Source: Pseudoalteromonas luteoviolacea (GTDB taxonomy: Bacteria; Pseudomonadota; Gammaproteobacteria; Enterobacterales; Alteromonadaceae). Taken from it: a stretch of DNA of 64,000 nucleotides. The DNA is taken from positions 62,001 through 126,000 of the forward strand of contig NZ_MAUJ01000004.1 of NCBI RefSeq assembly GCF_001696455.1. Reading direction: 5' to 3'. Shown here piece after piece: positions 35,308 to 44,623 of this stretch. The translations under genes were made by a program, and so were the position numbers. The notes under the pieces are model-generated. The model did no database searches. It worked only from the letters and a program-made list of their open reading frames with translations, and was not told the DNA's origin. Within the stretch, counting starts at the first letter, position 1, and each line of letters begins with the position of its first letter.

Positions 35308-36495
35308 TTGCAACACTTTGATGTGCTAATCGTAGGCGGCGGTATGGCTGGAGCAACCGCTGCCGTCAGTATTAAAAAACAACACCCGCATTGTCGTATT
35401 GCTGTCGTCGAGGCTTTCGCACCAAAGGCCGACACGCACCCTAGCTTTGACGATCGCAGTATTGCGTTGGCGGAACAGTCCATTGATTATCTGAGTAGGT
35501 TAGAGCTTTTCAGTAAAGCGTGGCGTTTTGCCGAGCCTATTTTACAGGTCAATGTGTCAGACCGTGGCCACTTTGGTAAAACCACCATCGAACCTAAGGC
35601 ATATGATGTTGAAGCGCTCGGGTACGTGGTTGAAGTTAACCCTTATGGGCAATTTCTTCATCAGCAACTTAAAAATCACGATATTACGGTATTTTGTCCT
35701 GCGACGGTGTCATCATTAACTCAGCATCCAGACTATGTTGAGGTATCGATTGCCATGGCATCTTCAGCGCAGGAGGTTCACCTGCAATCCAAGTTGTTAG
35801 TCGTTGCCGATGGCGCACAATCACCAACGCGCGCACTACTGAATATCGGGTTTAGCAGTTTTCCATACGAGCAGGGGGCCTTAATTGCCAATGTTAAAGT
35901 CGCACAGGGACATAAAGGCCATGCTTTTGAACGCTTCACGCCGCAAGGGCCAATGGCATTGCTCCCAATGAGTGACGATAGGTATTCAGTTGCATGGTGT
36001 ATGAAGCACGAAGAGCTGGATGAGGTACTGGCTTATGACGATGCGCAGTTCTTAACGCGACTACAGCAAGAGTTTGGTTATCGCGGCGGAATCTTTGAAG
36101 CCGTGGGGATGCGTTCTAGCTACCCATTAGTGCATGGGCGTGTGTCAGACGTGGTGCATCATAGAGTTGTGATCATTGGCAATGCTGCTCATGCCATACA
36201 CCCCATAGCAGGACAAGGCTTTAACTTGGGCGTACGTGATATTCAAAGCCTAAATGCGTGTCTAAATAATCACGATGTCAGTGAATGGGGTAGCCATGCA
36301 TTCACTCAAGCCTATAAGGTTGCGCGAGAGCGTGACATCACGAGAGTGATGACGCTCACCGATGGGTTAGTACGCCTATTTTCAAATCATTCACGTACGG
36401 TGGCTTTTGGACGCAGCTGTGGACTGCTGTTGATGAGCCTGTTTACCAATTTCAAAGCGCCATTAGCCAAGCAGCTAATGGGCCGAGTTAAATAA
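35308..36495 (+). CDS. ubiH: 2-polyprenyl-6-methoxyphenol hydroxylase UbiH
   Basis: The protein has 395 residues and starts at TTG behind an AGGAGT ribosome site. It is a class A flavoprotein monooxygenase that hydroxylates a ring carbon in ubiquinone synthesis. The FAD-binding motif FDVLIVGGGMAGATAAV (residues 3-19), the DG motif in VVADGAQSPTRALL and the second FAD motif VVIIGNAAHAIHPIAGQGFNLGVRD, quoted as a landmark region, are all present. A neighbouring paralog follows after 10 bp. Assignment to UbiH rather than UbiF or UbiI rests on gene order pepP-ubiH-ubiI. Confidence 0.92.
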   Translation: MQHFDVLIVGGGMAGATAAVSIKKQHPHCRIAVVEAFAPKADTHPSFDDRSIALAEQSIDYLSRLELFSKAWRFAEPILQVNVSDRGHFGKTTIEPKAYDVEALGYVVEVNPYGQFLHQQLKNHDITVFCPATVSSLTQHPDYVEVSIAMASSAQEVHLQSKLLVVADGAQSPTRALLNIGFSSFPYEQGALIANVKVAQGHKGHAFERFTPQGPMALLPMSDDRYSVAWCMKHEELDEVLAYDDAQFLTRLQQEFGYRGGIFEAVGMRSSYPLVHGRVSDVVHHRVVIIGNAAHAIHPIAGQGFNLGVRDIQSLNACLNNHDVSEWGSHAFTQAYKVARERDITRVMTLTDGLVRLFSNHSRTVAFGRSCGLLLMSLFTNFKAPLAKQLMGRVK

Positions 36496-36505
36496 AGGAC
36501 GCGTT

Positions 36506-37672
36506 ATGCAACAAGCACAAGTTTGTATTGTCGGCGGTGGTTGTGTCGGATTGACCTTGGCACTTGGCTTGGCACAAAAAAATATCTCTGTATTGGTTTT
36601 AGACGCTGGCAAAGCACCTGCCCCTTTGGGTGAGCAATACAGTATGCGCGTCAGTGCAATTAGCTTGGCCAGTCAGCAATTATTTGAGTCCTTAGATGTA
36701 TGGCCCGATATAATCGCAAGCCGTGCAACGCCATATTCCGCGATGGATGTAAGAGACGCTGACAGTTTTGGTAAAATCGCGTTCGACGCCGCTTCTCTCG
36801 ATTTACCAGAATTGGGTCATATCATTGAAAATGATGCGATCCGCTTTGCGCTGTATGAAAAGTTACAAGCATACAGCGACGTGACTTTGGCCTTTGATAG
36901 CCGTTACAGCACCATTCATCAAACCGAGACCGATGTGCTGGTGACGTTGGACTCTGGTATGCCAGTGATGAGTAAGTTGCTGGTCGCTGCGGATGGCGCA
37001 AATTCTGGTGTGAGAAGGTTGTTTGATATGCCACTGAGCTTCTGGGACTACGACCATCATGCATTGGTGGCAACTGTGAAAACGGACTTGCCCCATGAGC
37101 ATGTTGCCAGACAAGTATTTTTACCAACTGGTCCCTTGGCGTTTTTACCTTTGCATGAAGACAATATGCATTCAATCGTTTGGTCGACTTCTCCAGAGCA
37201 TGCCGAGCAGTTAATGTCACAGGACCCACAGGCATTTAATAAGTCGCTGTCGGCGGCCATTGATATGCAATGTGGGCTGTGCGAAGTGCAAAGCGACAGA
37301 GCGGTATTTCCCTTGACGATGCGTTATGCGCAGCAATGGCTTAAAGGCCGTGTGGTATTGATGGGCGATGCCGCGCATACGATTCATCCATTGGCTGGCT
37401 TGGGCATGAATCTAGGGCTCAAAGATGCTGCACATTTAATTAATGTGCTTACGAACGAGAAGGGTGAGTTTGCGGCGCATTCTGTGCTGCGAGCATATGA
37501 GCGCACTCGCAAGCTCGATGCGCAAAAACACATTGCGATGATGCAGGGGTTAAAAGAGCTCTTTGAGGGCAGTCACCCAGCTAAAAAGTTAATTAGAGGT
37601 TTGGGGCTCAGCATGGTGGATAATTTAGGCCCAATCAAAAACCTATTTGTAAAGCAGGCGGTTGGTCAATAA
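36506..37672 (+). CDS. ubiI: 2-polyprenylphenol 6-hydroxylase UbiI (VisC)
   Basis: The protein has 388 residues, a flavoprotein monooxygenase that carries out C5 hydroxylation in ubiquinone synthesis. The N-terminal FAD motif is VCIVGGGCVGLTLALGL, the middle DG motif is LVAADGANSGVRRLF, and the C-terminal FAD motif is VVLMGDAAHTIHPLAGLG. It belongs to the same family as the UbiH protein upstream. The order ygfB-pepP-ubiH-ubiI is that of E. coli. The end of the coding region forms a hairpin with the sequence beyond the stop. Confidence 0.92.
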   Translation: MQQAQVCIVGGGCVGLTLALGLAQKNISVLVLDAGKAPAPLGEQYSMRVSAISLASQQLFESLDVWPDIIASRATPYSAMDVRDADSFGKIAFDAASLDLPELGHIIENDAIRFALYEKLQAYSDVTLAFDSRYSTIHQTETDVLVTLDSGMPVMSKLLVAADGANSGVRRLFDMPLSFWDYDHHALVATVKTDLPHEHVARQVFLPTGPLAFLPLHEDNMHSIVWSTSPEHAEQLMSQDPQAFNKSLSAAIDMQCGLCEVQSDRAVFPLTMRYAQQWLKGRVVLMGDAAHTIHPLAGLGMNLGLKDAAHLINVLTNEKGEFAAHSVLRAYERTRKLDAQKHIAMMQGLKELFEGSHPAKKLIRGLGLSMVDNLGPIKNLFVKQAVGQ

Positions 37673-37679
37673 ACCGCCT
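37656..37679. terminator. Hairpin at the ubiI / LysR convergent junction
   Basis: AGGCGGTT pairs perfectly with AACCGCCT around an 8-base loop, overlapping the last codons of ubiI and ending just before the convergent LysR gene's stop. It has no clear T-run. Confidence 0.4.
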
Positions 37680-37686
37680 CAAGGTA

Positions 37687-38532
37687 CTATCCAAGGCGCA
37701 GTGCAATAAACTCGGCCAGTTTGTTCACAGCATGTGCCGATTCTTGGGTATTTTTAATTAAGCTGATGCCGATTTGCCCCAAAGCGGGTAGGTGAGTCGT
37801 ATGCTGCTGATAGGTCAACTCGCTGGGCACAGTACTCTTTGCAAGTACGGTGATCCCTAATCCCTCTTTTAATGCCGCAGTTAGGCCGGTGAGATCGGCA
37901 TTACTATACACAATACGAAACGCCCGGCCGCTTTCTTGTAATGCTTCAATGGCTCTGCGGCGATAAATACACCCTTCTGGGGCGGTAACTAAGGTGACCA
38001 CCTCTTGTTTAGCGAGATTTAAATCGCCCACCCATACCAGTTGATCGCGCATAAATACGGGATGCGACACAGACTCTAGTTCTTCATTCAGCGCTAATAC
38101 TAGATCAAATTGGTCTTGCCTTGAGATTGATAGTAAATGCTTACTTAGTCTTGACTTCACTTCCAATGCTACATCGGGATACAAAGACACAAAATCACCA
38201 ATGATGGCGGGTAGAATGCGTGCGGCAAATTCGCTGGGTATGCCTAGGCGCACACGCCCAGTCACACTTTCAGAGGTAAATTGTTGCAGTATCGCGTCAT
38301 TGTATTGCAGCATTTGCTTGGCTTGCGGCAGCAACAGTTCGCCATAATGATTGAGTACTTGCCGTTGGCCTTGTTTTTTAAACAGCTTGCAACCGAGCAA
38401 GTCCTCTAGTCTTCGGATCTGTAAACTAACCGCTGGTTGAGACAAACCCAATAGTTCACCTGCTTTGGCAAAACCTCCGACCTCTACAACCGTGACAAGC
38501 GTGCGTAGGCCATCAATTGATAAGTTCTTCAT
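37687..38532 (-). CDS. LysR family transcriptional regulator
   Basis: The protein has 281 residues. The N-terminal winged helix reads IDGLRTLVTVVEVGGFAKAGE and LSQPAVSLQIRRLEDLLGCKLF, the family hallmark. The C-terminal ligand-binding domain starts about residue 90 (GRVRLGIPSEFAARILP). It is divergent from the GcvT-like gene at 38662, and an AT-rich region with TTATCAATTGATAA at about 38576-38589 lies between them, a palindrome of the T-N11-A type that LysR proteins bind. The target and effector are unknown; it is not GcvA by any strong feature, although it stands near the gcv genes. Confidence 0.85.
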   Translation of the reverse strand: MKNLSIDGLRTLVTVVEVGGFAKAGELLGLSQPAVSLQIRRLEDLLGCKLFKKQGQRQVLNHYGELLLPQAKQMLQYNDAILQQFTSESVTGRVRLGIPSEFAARILPAIIGDFVSLYPDVALEVKSRLSKHLLSISRQDQFDLVLALNEELESVSHPVFMRDQLVWVGDLNLAKQEVVTLVTAPEGCIYRRRAIEALQESGRAFRIVYSNADLTGLTAALKEGLGITVLAKSTVPSELTYQQHTTHLPALGQIGISLIKNTQESAHAVNKLAEFIALRLG

Positions 38533-38661
38533 ATTTAAAAAAGCTATTTATAATTCTAGAATACATTAATATTATTTATCAATTGATAAATAATTACAAT
38601 TTGTTGTTGGTTATCTGCCACCCTATACTTTTGCTCATCTTAATTTCACTAAGGTGGCTGT

Positions 38662-39234
38662 ATGACGTTTTCACCCATTATTTTTGCCAAGCACCGTCAG
38701 GGCACTGTTCCTGCGCAAAATGCCTACAGAAAATTGGAATGTCAGGTTGTGATTGATTTCAGTGGCTTCGAAACGACCCCTTTTCTTAATAAAGAGCTGG
38801 GTATCAATCTTAATAAGCTGATTGCACCTGGGCTCGGTATTCAAGGCGTGTTTGCTAATGGCGACAGTTATGCCGTCTACTACTTTAGTGAAACTGCATA
38901 CCGTTTTGTGTTAGGCCAAGAAGCCGCGAATACATTAGTTGCTTTGGTTGCTGAACATGAGCATGAATACGACATCGAATTGATGCGCCGTGATGACTTA
39001 ATGATTGGCCAAATCTGTGGGCAATCTGCGTTTGACTCATTACTCACGCATTTTTCGCTGACACCGGGTTTGGGGATTTCAGATCTTCAAGCTTGCTATG
39101 GTAAGCAAAGTGGTGATGTCTTTGTAACGACATTATTGCAAGATGGCGTACAGCAGCATCAACTGATTGCGCAGTCTAAACCGTTGACGGTTTGGCAAGA
39201 AAAACTCAGCGCAGACGGTTTCAGTATCAATTAA
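38662..39234 (+). CDS. GcvT-like protein, incomplete and diverged paralog
   Basis: The protein has 190 residues with an AAGGTGG ribosome site. It aligns along its length with the first ~215 residues of the GcvT encoded 118 bp downstream. Examples are FLNKELGINLNKL-APG with [27 protein letters not shown] with [22 protein letters not shown] with [10 protein letters not shown], and GKQSGDVFVTT with [11 protein letters not shown]. The TGEAGYEI glycine motif is lost and the C-terminal third is absent. It probably cannot act as an aminomethyltransferase; it may bind folate or be a regulatory or degenerate duplicate. The similarity is my own alignment by eye. Confidence 0.7.
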   Translation: MTFSPIIFAKHRQGTVPAQNAYRKLECQVVIDFSGFETTPFLNKELGINLNKLIAPGLGIQGVFANGDSYAVYYFSETAYRFVLGQEAANTLVALVAEHEHEYDIELMRRDDLMIGQICGQSAFDSLLTHFSLTPGLGISDLQACYGKQSGDVFVTTLLQDGVQQHQLIAQSKPLTVWQEKLSADGFSIN

Positions 39235-39244
39235 TTCCGTGCAT

Positions 39245-39265
39245 TTGAGTTGCAGCGCAACTCAA
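39245..39265. terminator. Perfect hairpin upstream of gcvT
   Basis: TTGAGTTGC and GCAACTCAA form a 9-bp stem with an AGC loop just after the stop of the GcvT-like gene and 87 bp before gcvT. There is no T-run, so it may be a 3' end, a processing site or a leader structure of gcvT. Confidence 0.4.
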
Positions 39266-39351
39266 GATTAACCCCGTTCGAGGTCTTGTGATCTTGATAT
39301 GTGTGACTACCGTATGTGTTGGTCGCATTAGACAAAAAGTGAAGGACAAGT

Positions 39352-40434
39352 ATGACTTCTAAAACAGTACTACATGCTAAGCACCTAGAAGCTGGCGCAA
39401 AAATGGTTGATTTCCATGGCTGGGAAATGCCGATCAACTATGGCTCACAAATTGAAGAGCACCATGCTGTGCGTCAAGATGCTGGTATGTTCGACGTGTC
39501 TCACATGACAATTGTGGACGTGAAAGGTGCGGATGCGCAGGCATTTTTACGTAAGCTAGTAGCAAACGACGTTGCTAAGCTAACTGTGCCTGGTAAAGCA
39601 CTATACACAGGCATGCTAAATGAGCAAGGCGGTGTAATTGATGACCTTATCATCTATTTCTTCACTGAAACTGAGTATCGTCTAGTTGTTAACTCTGCAA
39701 CACGTGAGAAAGATCTTGCGCACATCGGTACTGTGGCAGCTGACTTTGAAGTAACAGTTACTGAGCGTCCTGAGTATGCAATGATTGCTGTACAGGGTCC
39801 AAATGCAAAAGAAAAAACAGCGACAATTCTAAGCGCTGAGCAGCAAGCAGCTGTTGAAGGCATGAAGCCATTCTTTGGTGCACAAGCTGGTAATTTATTC
39901 ATCGCAACAACAGGTTACACTGGTGAAGCGGGCTATGAGATTGTTGTGCATAACGACGATGCTGAAGCACTTTGGCAACAATTACTTGACGCAGGTGTGC
40001 GTCCTGCTGGCTTAGGCGCGCGTGATACGCTACGTTTAGAAGCGGGCATGAACTTATACGGTTCGGATATGGATGAAACCGTATCTCCACTGGCTGCAAA
40101 CATGGCTTGGACCATTGCTTGGGAGCCAGAAGATCGTGATTTCATCGGCCGTAAAGTGGTTGAGCAGCAACGTGCAGACAAGAGCACGGATAAGCTGGTT
40201 GGCCTAGTGCTTGAAAGTAAAGGCGTACTACGTGGCGGTTCTAAAGTTATCGTAGAAGGTGGCGAAGGTGTTATAACTTCTGGTACATTCTCTCCGACTT
40301 TAGGTTTTAGCGTTGCATTGGCACGTGTTCCTCGTTCAACTGGGGAAACTGCACAAGTTGAAATGCGCAAAAAGCTAGTAGACGTTAAAGTTGTGAAGCC
40401 TTGCTTCGTACGTAACGGCAAGTCAGTGATCTAA
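39352..40434 (+). CDS. gcvT: Aminomethyltransferase, glycine cleavage T protein
   Basis: The protein has 360 residues (E. coli 364) with AAGGA before the ATG. It transfers the methylene group from the lipoyl arm of H protein to tetrahydrofolate and releases ammonia. Landmarks are [24 protein letters not shown] (the catalytic Asp region), [29 protein letters not shown] and [14 protein letters not shown]. All are well conserved. It is the first gene of gcvT-gcvH-gcvP; gcvH follows after 63 bp. No glycine riboswitch is visible upstream. The codon use is strongly biased, as in highly expressed genes. Confidence 0.96.
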   Translation: MTSKTVLHAKHLEAGAKMVDFHGWEMPINYGSQIEEHHAVRQDAGMFDVSHMTIVDVKGADAQAFLRKLVANDVAKLTVPGKALYTGMLNEQGGVIDDLIIYFFTETEYRLVVNSATREKDLAHIGTVAADFEVTVTERPEYAMIAVQGPNAKEKTATILSAEQQAAVEGMKPFFGAQAGNLFIATTGYTGEAGYEIVVHNDDAEALWQQLLDAGVRPAGLGARDTLRLEAGMNLYGSDMDETVSPLAANMAWTIAWEPEDRDFIGRKVVEQQRADKSTDKLVGLVLESKGVLRGGSKVIVEGGEGVITSGTFSPTLGFSVALARVPRSTGETAQVEMRKKLVDVKVVKPCFVRNGKSVI

Positions 40435-40497
40435 GCTATCATTGTAACGAGTAGAATAATGGGCAGTTGCCCAAATAAATGACCAAAGGAACAAAAA

Positions 40498-40887
40498 ATG
40501 AGCAACATTCCTAGCGAGTTAAAATACGCATCTTCACATGAATGGGTTCGCGCTGAAGGCGACGGTGTATTCACTGTAGGTATCACTGAGCACGCACAAG
40601 AGCTGCTAGGTGACATGGTATTCGTTGACCTACCAGATGTTGATGACGAAGTAGATGCTGGCGAAGACTGTGCAGTTGCTGAGTCTGTGAAAGCAGCTTC
40701 TGACATCTACGCGCCTATCACTGGCACTATCGTTGAAATCAACGAAGAGTTAGAAGATTCTCCAGAGTCTGTTAACAACGACCCATACGGCGACGGTTGG
40801 TTATTCAAAGTGAAAGCATCTGACGAGTCAGAGCTTGCAAACCTACTTGACGCTGAAGGTTACCAAAATTCAATCGACGAAGACTAA
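40498..40887 (+). CDS. gcvH: Glycine cleavage system H protein
   Basis: The protein has 129 residues (E. coli 129). It carries the lipoyl group on Lys65 in the motif AESVKAASD and shuttles the aminomethyl intermediate between the P, T and L proteins. The beta-rich N-terminus [12 protein letters not shown] and the ALL-type domain end with [11 protein letters not shown] are typical. AAAGGA precedes the ATG. A strong terminator follows directly, so gcvP has its own promoter or is read through. Confidence 0.97.
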   Translation: MSNIPSELKYASSHEWVRAEGDGVFTVGITEHAQELLGDMVFVDLPDVDDEVDAGEDCAVAESVKAASDIYAPITGTIVEINEELEDSPESVNNDPYGDGWLFKVKASDESELANLLDAEGYQNSIDED

Positions 40888-40902
40888 TTCGTTGTAGAAC
40901 TT

Positions 40903-40930
40903 AAAAGCCCCAATTTCTGGGGCTTTTGTT
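40903..40930 (+). terminator. Rho-independent terminator after gcvH
   Basis: AAAAGCCCCA pairs with TGGGGCTTTT (10 bp) around a 5-base loop and ends in a T stretch, 15 bp after the gcvH stop. It separates gcvTH from gcvP. Confidence 0.85.
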
Positions 40931-41069
40931 GTTAAATTAAACCGTTTTGGTTTGGTTTATCTCAAAGCATTATTTTGTGACTGCGTTACCAAGGCCTTTG
41001 CTTGGCAATGTTTGCTAGGCATCAATGCAGGACACACCCACTTAATTTGGATCATAGGAATCTGGACTA

Positions 41070-43967
41070 ATGTCAAACGCCAAATCTCTTGAACAATTAG
41101 AGCAAAAGCAAGACTTTATTCGTCGCCACATCGGCCCGAATGCCGCACAAGTAAGCGAGATGCTTGCTGAGCTTGGAGTATCAAGTGTTGAAGAGCTGAT
41201 CGGTCAAACGGTACCTGACTCTATTCGTTTAGAAACAGGTCTTAAGATTGGTGAAAGCCGTACTGAAGTTGAAACGCTAAGCTACCTGAAATCAGTAGCA
41301 GGCCAAAACAAAGTATTCAAATCATACATCGGCCAAGGTTATCACCCAACACACGTACCTAACGTAATTTTACGTAACGTGTTAGAAAATCCAGGTTGGT
41401 ATACAGCGTATACACCTTACCAGCCAGAGATCGCACAAGGGCGTTTGGAGTCACTTCTTAACTTCCAAACTCTAACTATGGATGTGACTGGCCTAGACTT
41501 GGCAAGTGCATCATTGCTTGATGAATCTACCGCAGCTGCAGAGGCGATGGCCCTAGCGAAGCGTGTAGCAAAAGCGAAAAAAGCAAACATCTTCTTTATC
41601 GCAGATGACGTACACACACAAACAATTGACGTAGTAAGCACACGTGCTGAACAGTTTGGTTTTGAGGTTGTGGTTGCCCCTGCGAGCGACGTGGTCAATC
41701 ACGAGATCTTCGGCGCACTATTCCAGTACCCATCAACATCTGGTGAAGTTGTTGACGTCACAGACCTTATCGCACAAGTACAAGACAAAAAAGCGATTGC
41801 CTGTGTTGCTGCAGACATCATGAGCTTAATGCTATTAAAAGCACCGGGTAAACTAGGCGCAGATGTAGTACTTGGTTCTGCACAGCGCTTTGGTGTACCT
41901 ATGGGCTACGGTGGTCCACACGCAGCCTTCTTCGCAACACGCGATAAGTACAAGCGTTCACTACCGGGTCGTATTATCGGTGTTTCTAAAGACCGTTTAG
42001 GTAACGACGCACTACGTATGGCGATGCAGACGCGTGAGCAGCACATCCGCCGTGAAAAAGCGAACTCAAACATTTGTACAGCGCAGGTATTGCTCGCTAA
42101 TATGGCAGCGTTCTACGCGGTGTACCATGGTCCACAGGGCCTTAAGACAATTGCACAGCGCATCAACCGCTTTGCAAGCATCTTGGCAACGGGCCTTAAA
42201 TCTAAAGGCGTTGCACTGAAGCACGACACTTGGTTTGATACCATCACGGTTGTGGCTGAAGAAGCAGACAAAAATGCGGTTGTTGGCCGTGCAGTTGCAA
42301 ATGAAGTTAACTTTGCAATTAACCACGCAGGCGAGTACTCAATCGCACTGAACGAAACAACAACGCGCGCAGACATCGCTGAGCTATTCGACATCATCCT
42401 AGGCGAAGGCCATGGTCTTGATGTGGCTGCGATTGACGCTGAAGTGGCGGCAAACGACATCACAGGTATTCCAGCGAGTTTGGTACGTGATGACGAGATC
42501 CTCACTCATCCAAACTTCAATGAGTATCACAGCGAAACTGAAATGCTGCGTTACATCAAGCGTTTAGAGAACAAAGATTTGGCATTGAACCACTCAATGA
42601 TTTCTTTGGGCTCGTGTACTATGAAGCTAAACGCGACAGCGGAGATGATCCCAGTAACCTGGCCTGAATTCGCTGAGCTTCACCCATTCTGTCCACTTGA
42701 GCAAGCACAAGGTTATCAAACTATGATGACTGAACTGCACGACTGGCTTGTAAATATCACAGGCTACGATGCAGTATCACTACAGCCAAACTCAGGTGCA
42801 CAAGGCGAATACGCGGGTCTTATCGCGATTCGTAAATACCATGAATCACGTGGCGAAGGTCACCGTAATGTATGCTTGATCCCAAGCTCTGCACACGGTA
42901 CTAACCCGGCGTCTGCGCAAATGGCAAGCATGAAGGTTGTGGTTGTTGGCTGTGATGACCAAGGTAACATCGACCTTGACGACTTACGTGCTAAAGCTGA
43001 AGAAGTGTCTGAGAACCTATCTTGTATCATGGTAACTTACCCTTCTACACACGGTGTATACGAAGAGACTATCCGCGAAGTCTGTGACGTTGTTCACCAA
43101 CACGGCGGTCAAGTATACATGGACGGCGCGAACATGAACGCGCAAGTAGGGGTAACGAGCCCAGGTTTCATCGGCTCTGACGTGTCGCACTTAAACCTAC
43201 ACAAAACGTTCTGTATCCCTCACGGTGGTGGCGGTCCTGGTGTTGGTCCTATCGGTGTTAAATCACACCTAGCGCCATTTATGCCTAACCACAGCATCAT
43301 CAATGTTGCGGGCACCACAGAAGGTAACGGTGCCGTTTCAGCAGCACCTTACGGTTCAGCAGCGATTCTACCTATCTCATGGGCATACATTGCGATGATG
43401 GGCAGCGAAGGGCTTAAGCAAGCGACTGAAATTGCAATCGTAAACGCGAACTACCTAACAGCGAAATTGGCAGATCACTACCCTGTGCTATACCGCGGCC
43501 GTAATGACCGTGTAGCGCACGAGTGTATTGTAGACTTGCGTCCGCTTAAAGAGGCCTCTGGCATCACTGAAATGGATGTGGCGAAGCGTCTTATGGACTA
43601 TGGCTTCCACGCACCAACGATGTCATTCCCAGTAGCGGGCACACTCATGATTGAGCCTACTGAGTCTGAGTCTAAGGTTGAAATTGACCGCTTTATCGAA
43701 GCGATGATCTCAATCCGTGAAGAGATTGCAAAGGTTGAGTCAGGCGAGTGGTCTGTAGAGAACAACCCACTTGTATTTGCGCCACATACGCAAGCTGACG
43801 TACTAGGTAATGAGTGGACGCGTGCATACGACCGTTTCTATGCAGCATTCCCAGTACCTGCTGTAGCAAAAGACAAATTCTGGCCAACGGTAACGCGTAT
43901 CGATGACGTATACGGTGACCGTAACCTGATCTGTTCATGTCCAGCTGTTGAGACATATGCAGAGTAA
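41070..43967 (+). CDS. gcvP: Glycine dehydrogenase (decarboxylating), P protein
   Basis: The protein has 965 residues (E. coli 957). It is a PLP enzyme that decarboxylates glycine and passes the aminomethyl group to H protein. The N-terminal half begins [14 protein letters not shown], with [16 protein letters not shown] further on. The PLP-binding Lys lies in [19 protein letters not shown], near residue 710. The glycine-rich region after it and [11 protein letters not shown] are also typical. The protein appears full length and intact. A 182-bp gap with a terminator separates it from gcvH. Its own terminator follows 39 bp downstream, and the accessory region starts directly after that. Confidence 0.97.
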   Translation: MSNAKSLEQLEQKQDFIRRHIGPNAAQVSEMLAELGVSSVEELIGQTVPDSIRLETGLKIGESRTEVETLSYLKSVAGQNKVFKSYIGQGYHPTHVPNVILRNVLENPGWYTAYTPYQPEIAQGRLESLLNFQTLTMDVTGLDLASASLLDESTAAAEAMALAKRVAKAKKANIFFIADDVHTQTIDVVSTRAEQFGFEVVVAPASDVVNHEIFGALFQYPSTSGEVVDVTDLIAQVQDKKAIACVAADIMSLMLLKAPGKLGADVVLGSAQRFGVPMGYGGPHAAFFATRDKYKRSLPGRIIGVSKDRLGNDALRMAMQTREQHIRREKANSNICTAQVLLANMAAFYAVYHGPQGLKTIAQRINRFASILATGLKSKGVALKHDTWFDTITVVAEEADKNAVVGRAVANEVNFAINHAGEYSIALNETTTRADIAELFDIILGEGHGLDVAAIDAEVAANDITGIPASLVRDDEILTHPNFNEYHSETEMLRYIKRLENKDLALNHSMISLGSCTMKLNATAEMIPVTWPEFAELHPFCPLEQAQGYQTMMTELHDWLVNITGYDAVSLQPNSGAQGEYAGLIAIRKYHESRGEGHRNVCLIPSSAHGTNPASAQMASMKVVVVGCDDQGNIDLDDLRAKAEEVSENLSCIMVTYPSTHGVYEETIREVCDVVHQHGGQVYMDGANMNAQVGVTSPGFIGSDVSHLNLHKTFCIPHGGGGPGVGPIGVKSHLAPFMPNHSIINVAGTTEGNGAVSAAPYGSAAILPISWAYIAMMGSEGLKQATEIAIVNANYLTAKLADHYPVLYRGRNDRVAHECIVDLRPLKEASGITEMDVAKRLMDYGFHAPTMSFPVAGTLMIEPTESESKVEIDRFIEAMISIREEIAKVESGEWSVENNPLVFAPHTQADVLGNEWTRAYDRFYAAFPVPAVAKDKFWPTVTRIDDVYGDRNLICSCPAVETYAE

Positions 43968-44006
43968 TTGATTTTAGGTCGGGCTAATTCCCGACTTGGA
44001 ATTTCG

Positions 44007-44039
44007 AAAACCGCCTTAAGAGATTAAGGCGGTTTTTTT
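44007..44039 (+). terminator. Rho-independent terminator after gcvP
   Basis: AAAACCGCCTTAA pairs perfectly with TTAAGGCGGTTTT (13 bp) around a GAGA loop, followed by further T residues. Confidence 0.9.
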
Positions 44040-44463
44040 GTGGGTGGGGATTGGGTTCAGGATCCACTTTTCTGAGCTGTTAGTTTTTATCATGCATTTG
44101 TTGGTAATAGCAGCCTTCAATTAAACATTTTGTCGCGTTGGCGACGACAACCAAGGGGCGGCTACCGCTGGCCTCTCGGGTGCGACCTTCGCCTTGGAAC
44201 CCCTCTGCGCCCTAACTATCACGCTTAACCTTCAAATAATCACTTGATGAAGGTGCAAAATATACGTTGCGAAGCAAGGTTACTTTTGCGCAAGGTGAAA
44301 TGAGCAACTTACACAAATATTAAAAAATACTGATTAGCACATCCATGTGCCAGCGTGGCTAGGCTCGCATCCATGCGTGCGCATAACTCATCAATTACTT
44401 ATTTTCAGGCGTGATAGAAAGGGGAGTGGAGTTGTCTGTGGGTTTGGTTGCTTGGGTTGAAAT
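44040..44463. other. Gene-free junction between gcvP and the accessory region, with a GC-rich block
   Basis: About 420 bp without a credible gene. A GC-rich block at 44131-44211 stands out from the AT-rich surroundings. It contains a small hairpin (GTCGC with GCGAC) and the arms CCAAGG (44151-44156) and CCTTGG (44192-44197). A further dyad, ACCTTCA with TGAAGGT, lies at 44228-44254. It looks like an interspersed repeat or the remains of one, at the junction with the island; I cannot name it. Confidence 0.4.
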
Positions 44464-44488
44464 ATCAATGACTCTGACCCCTTTGATT
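44464..44488 (-). repeat. GGGGTCAGAGT-family repeat, single right half
   Basis: ATCAATGACTCTGACCCC followed by TTTGATT. This is the right-hand (ACTCTGACCCC) arm of the family described at 54049-54190, without a clear left arm upstream. It is the first copy in the window and precedes the helicase gene by 135 bp. Confidence 0.6.
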
Positions 44489-44623
44489 CCATGTAGCAAT
44501 AATATACATTAAATTTAACGTGTGAAAAATATTCTGTATTTGGGTGAGATTTACTCTAAGTCAAAGCGCAGATTATAAAAGTAAGTATTATTTTGTGCTT
44601 CAACTTATAAGGATAGAATTTGA

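Noticed and set aside
39235-39351. Glycine riboswitch upstream of gcvT
   Set aside because: The 117-bp gap lacks the tandem aptamer motifs of the glycine riboswitch; only a simple 9-bp hairpin is seen.
40940-41069. Regulatory RNA before gcvP
   Set aside because: Only a short CCAAGG/CCTTTGCTTGG-like stem is visible; nothing matches a known riboswitch.
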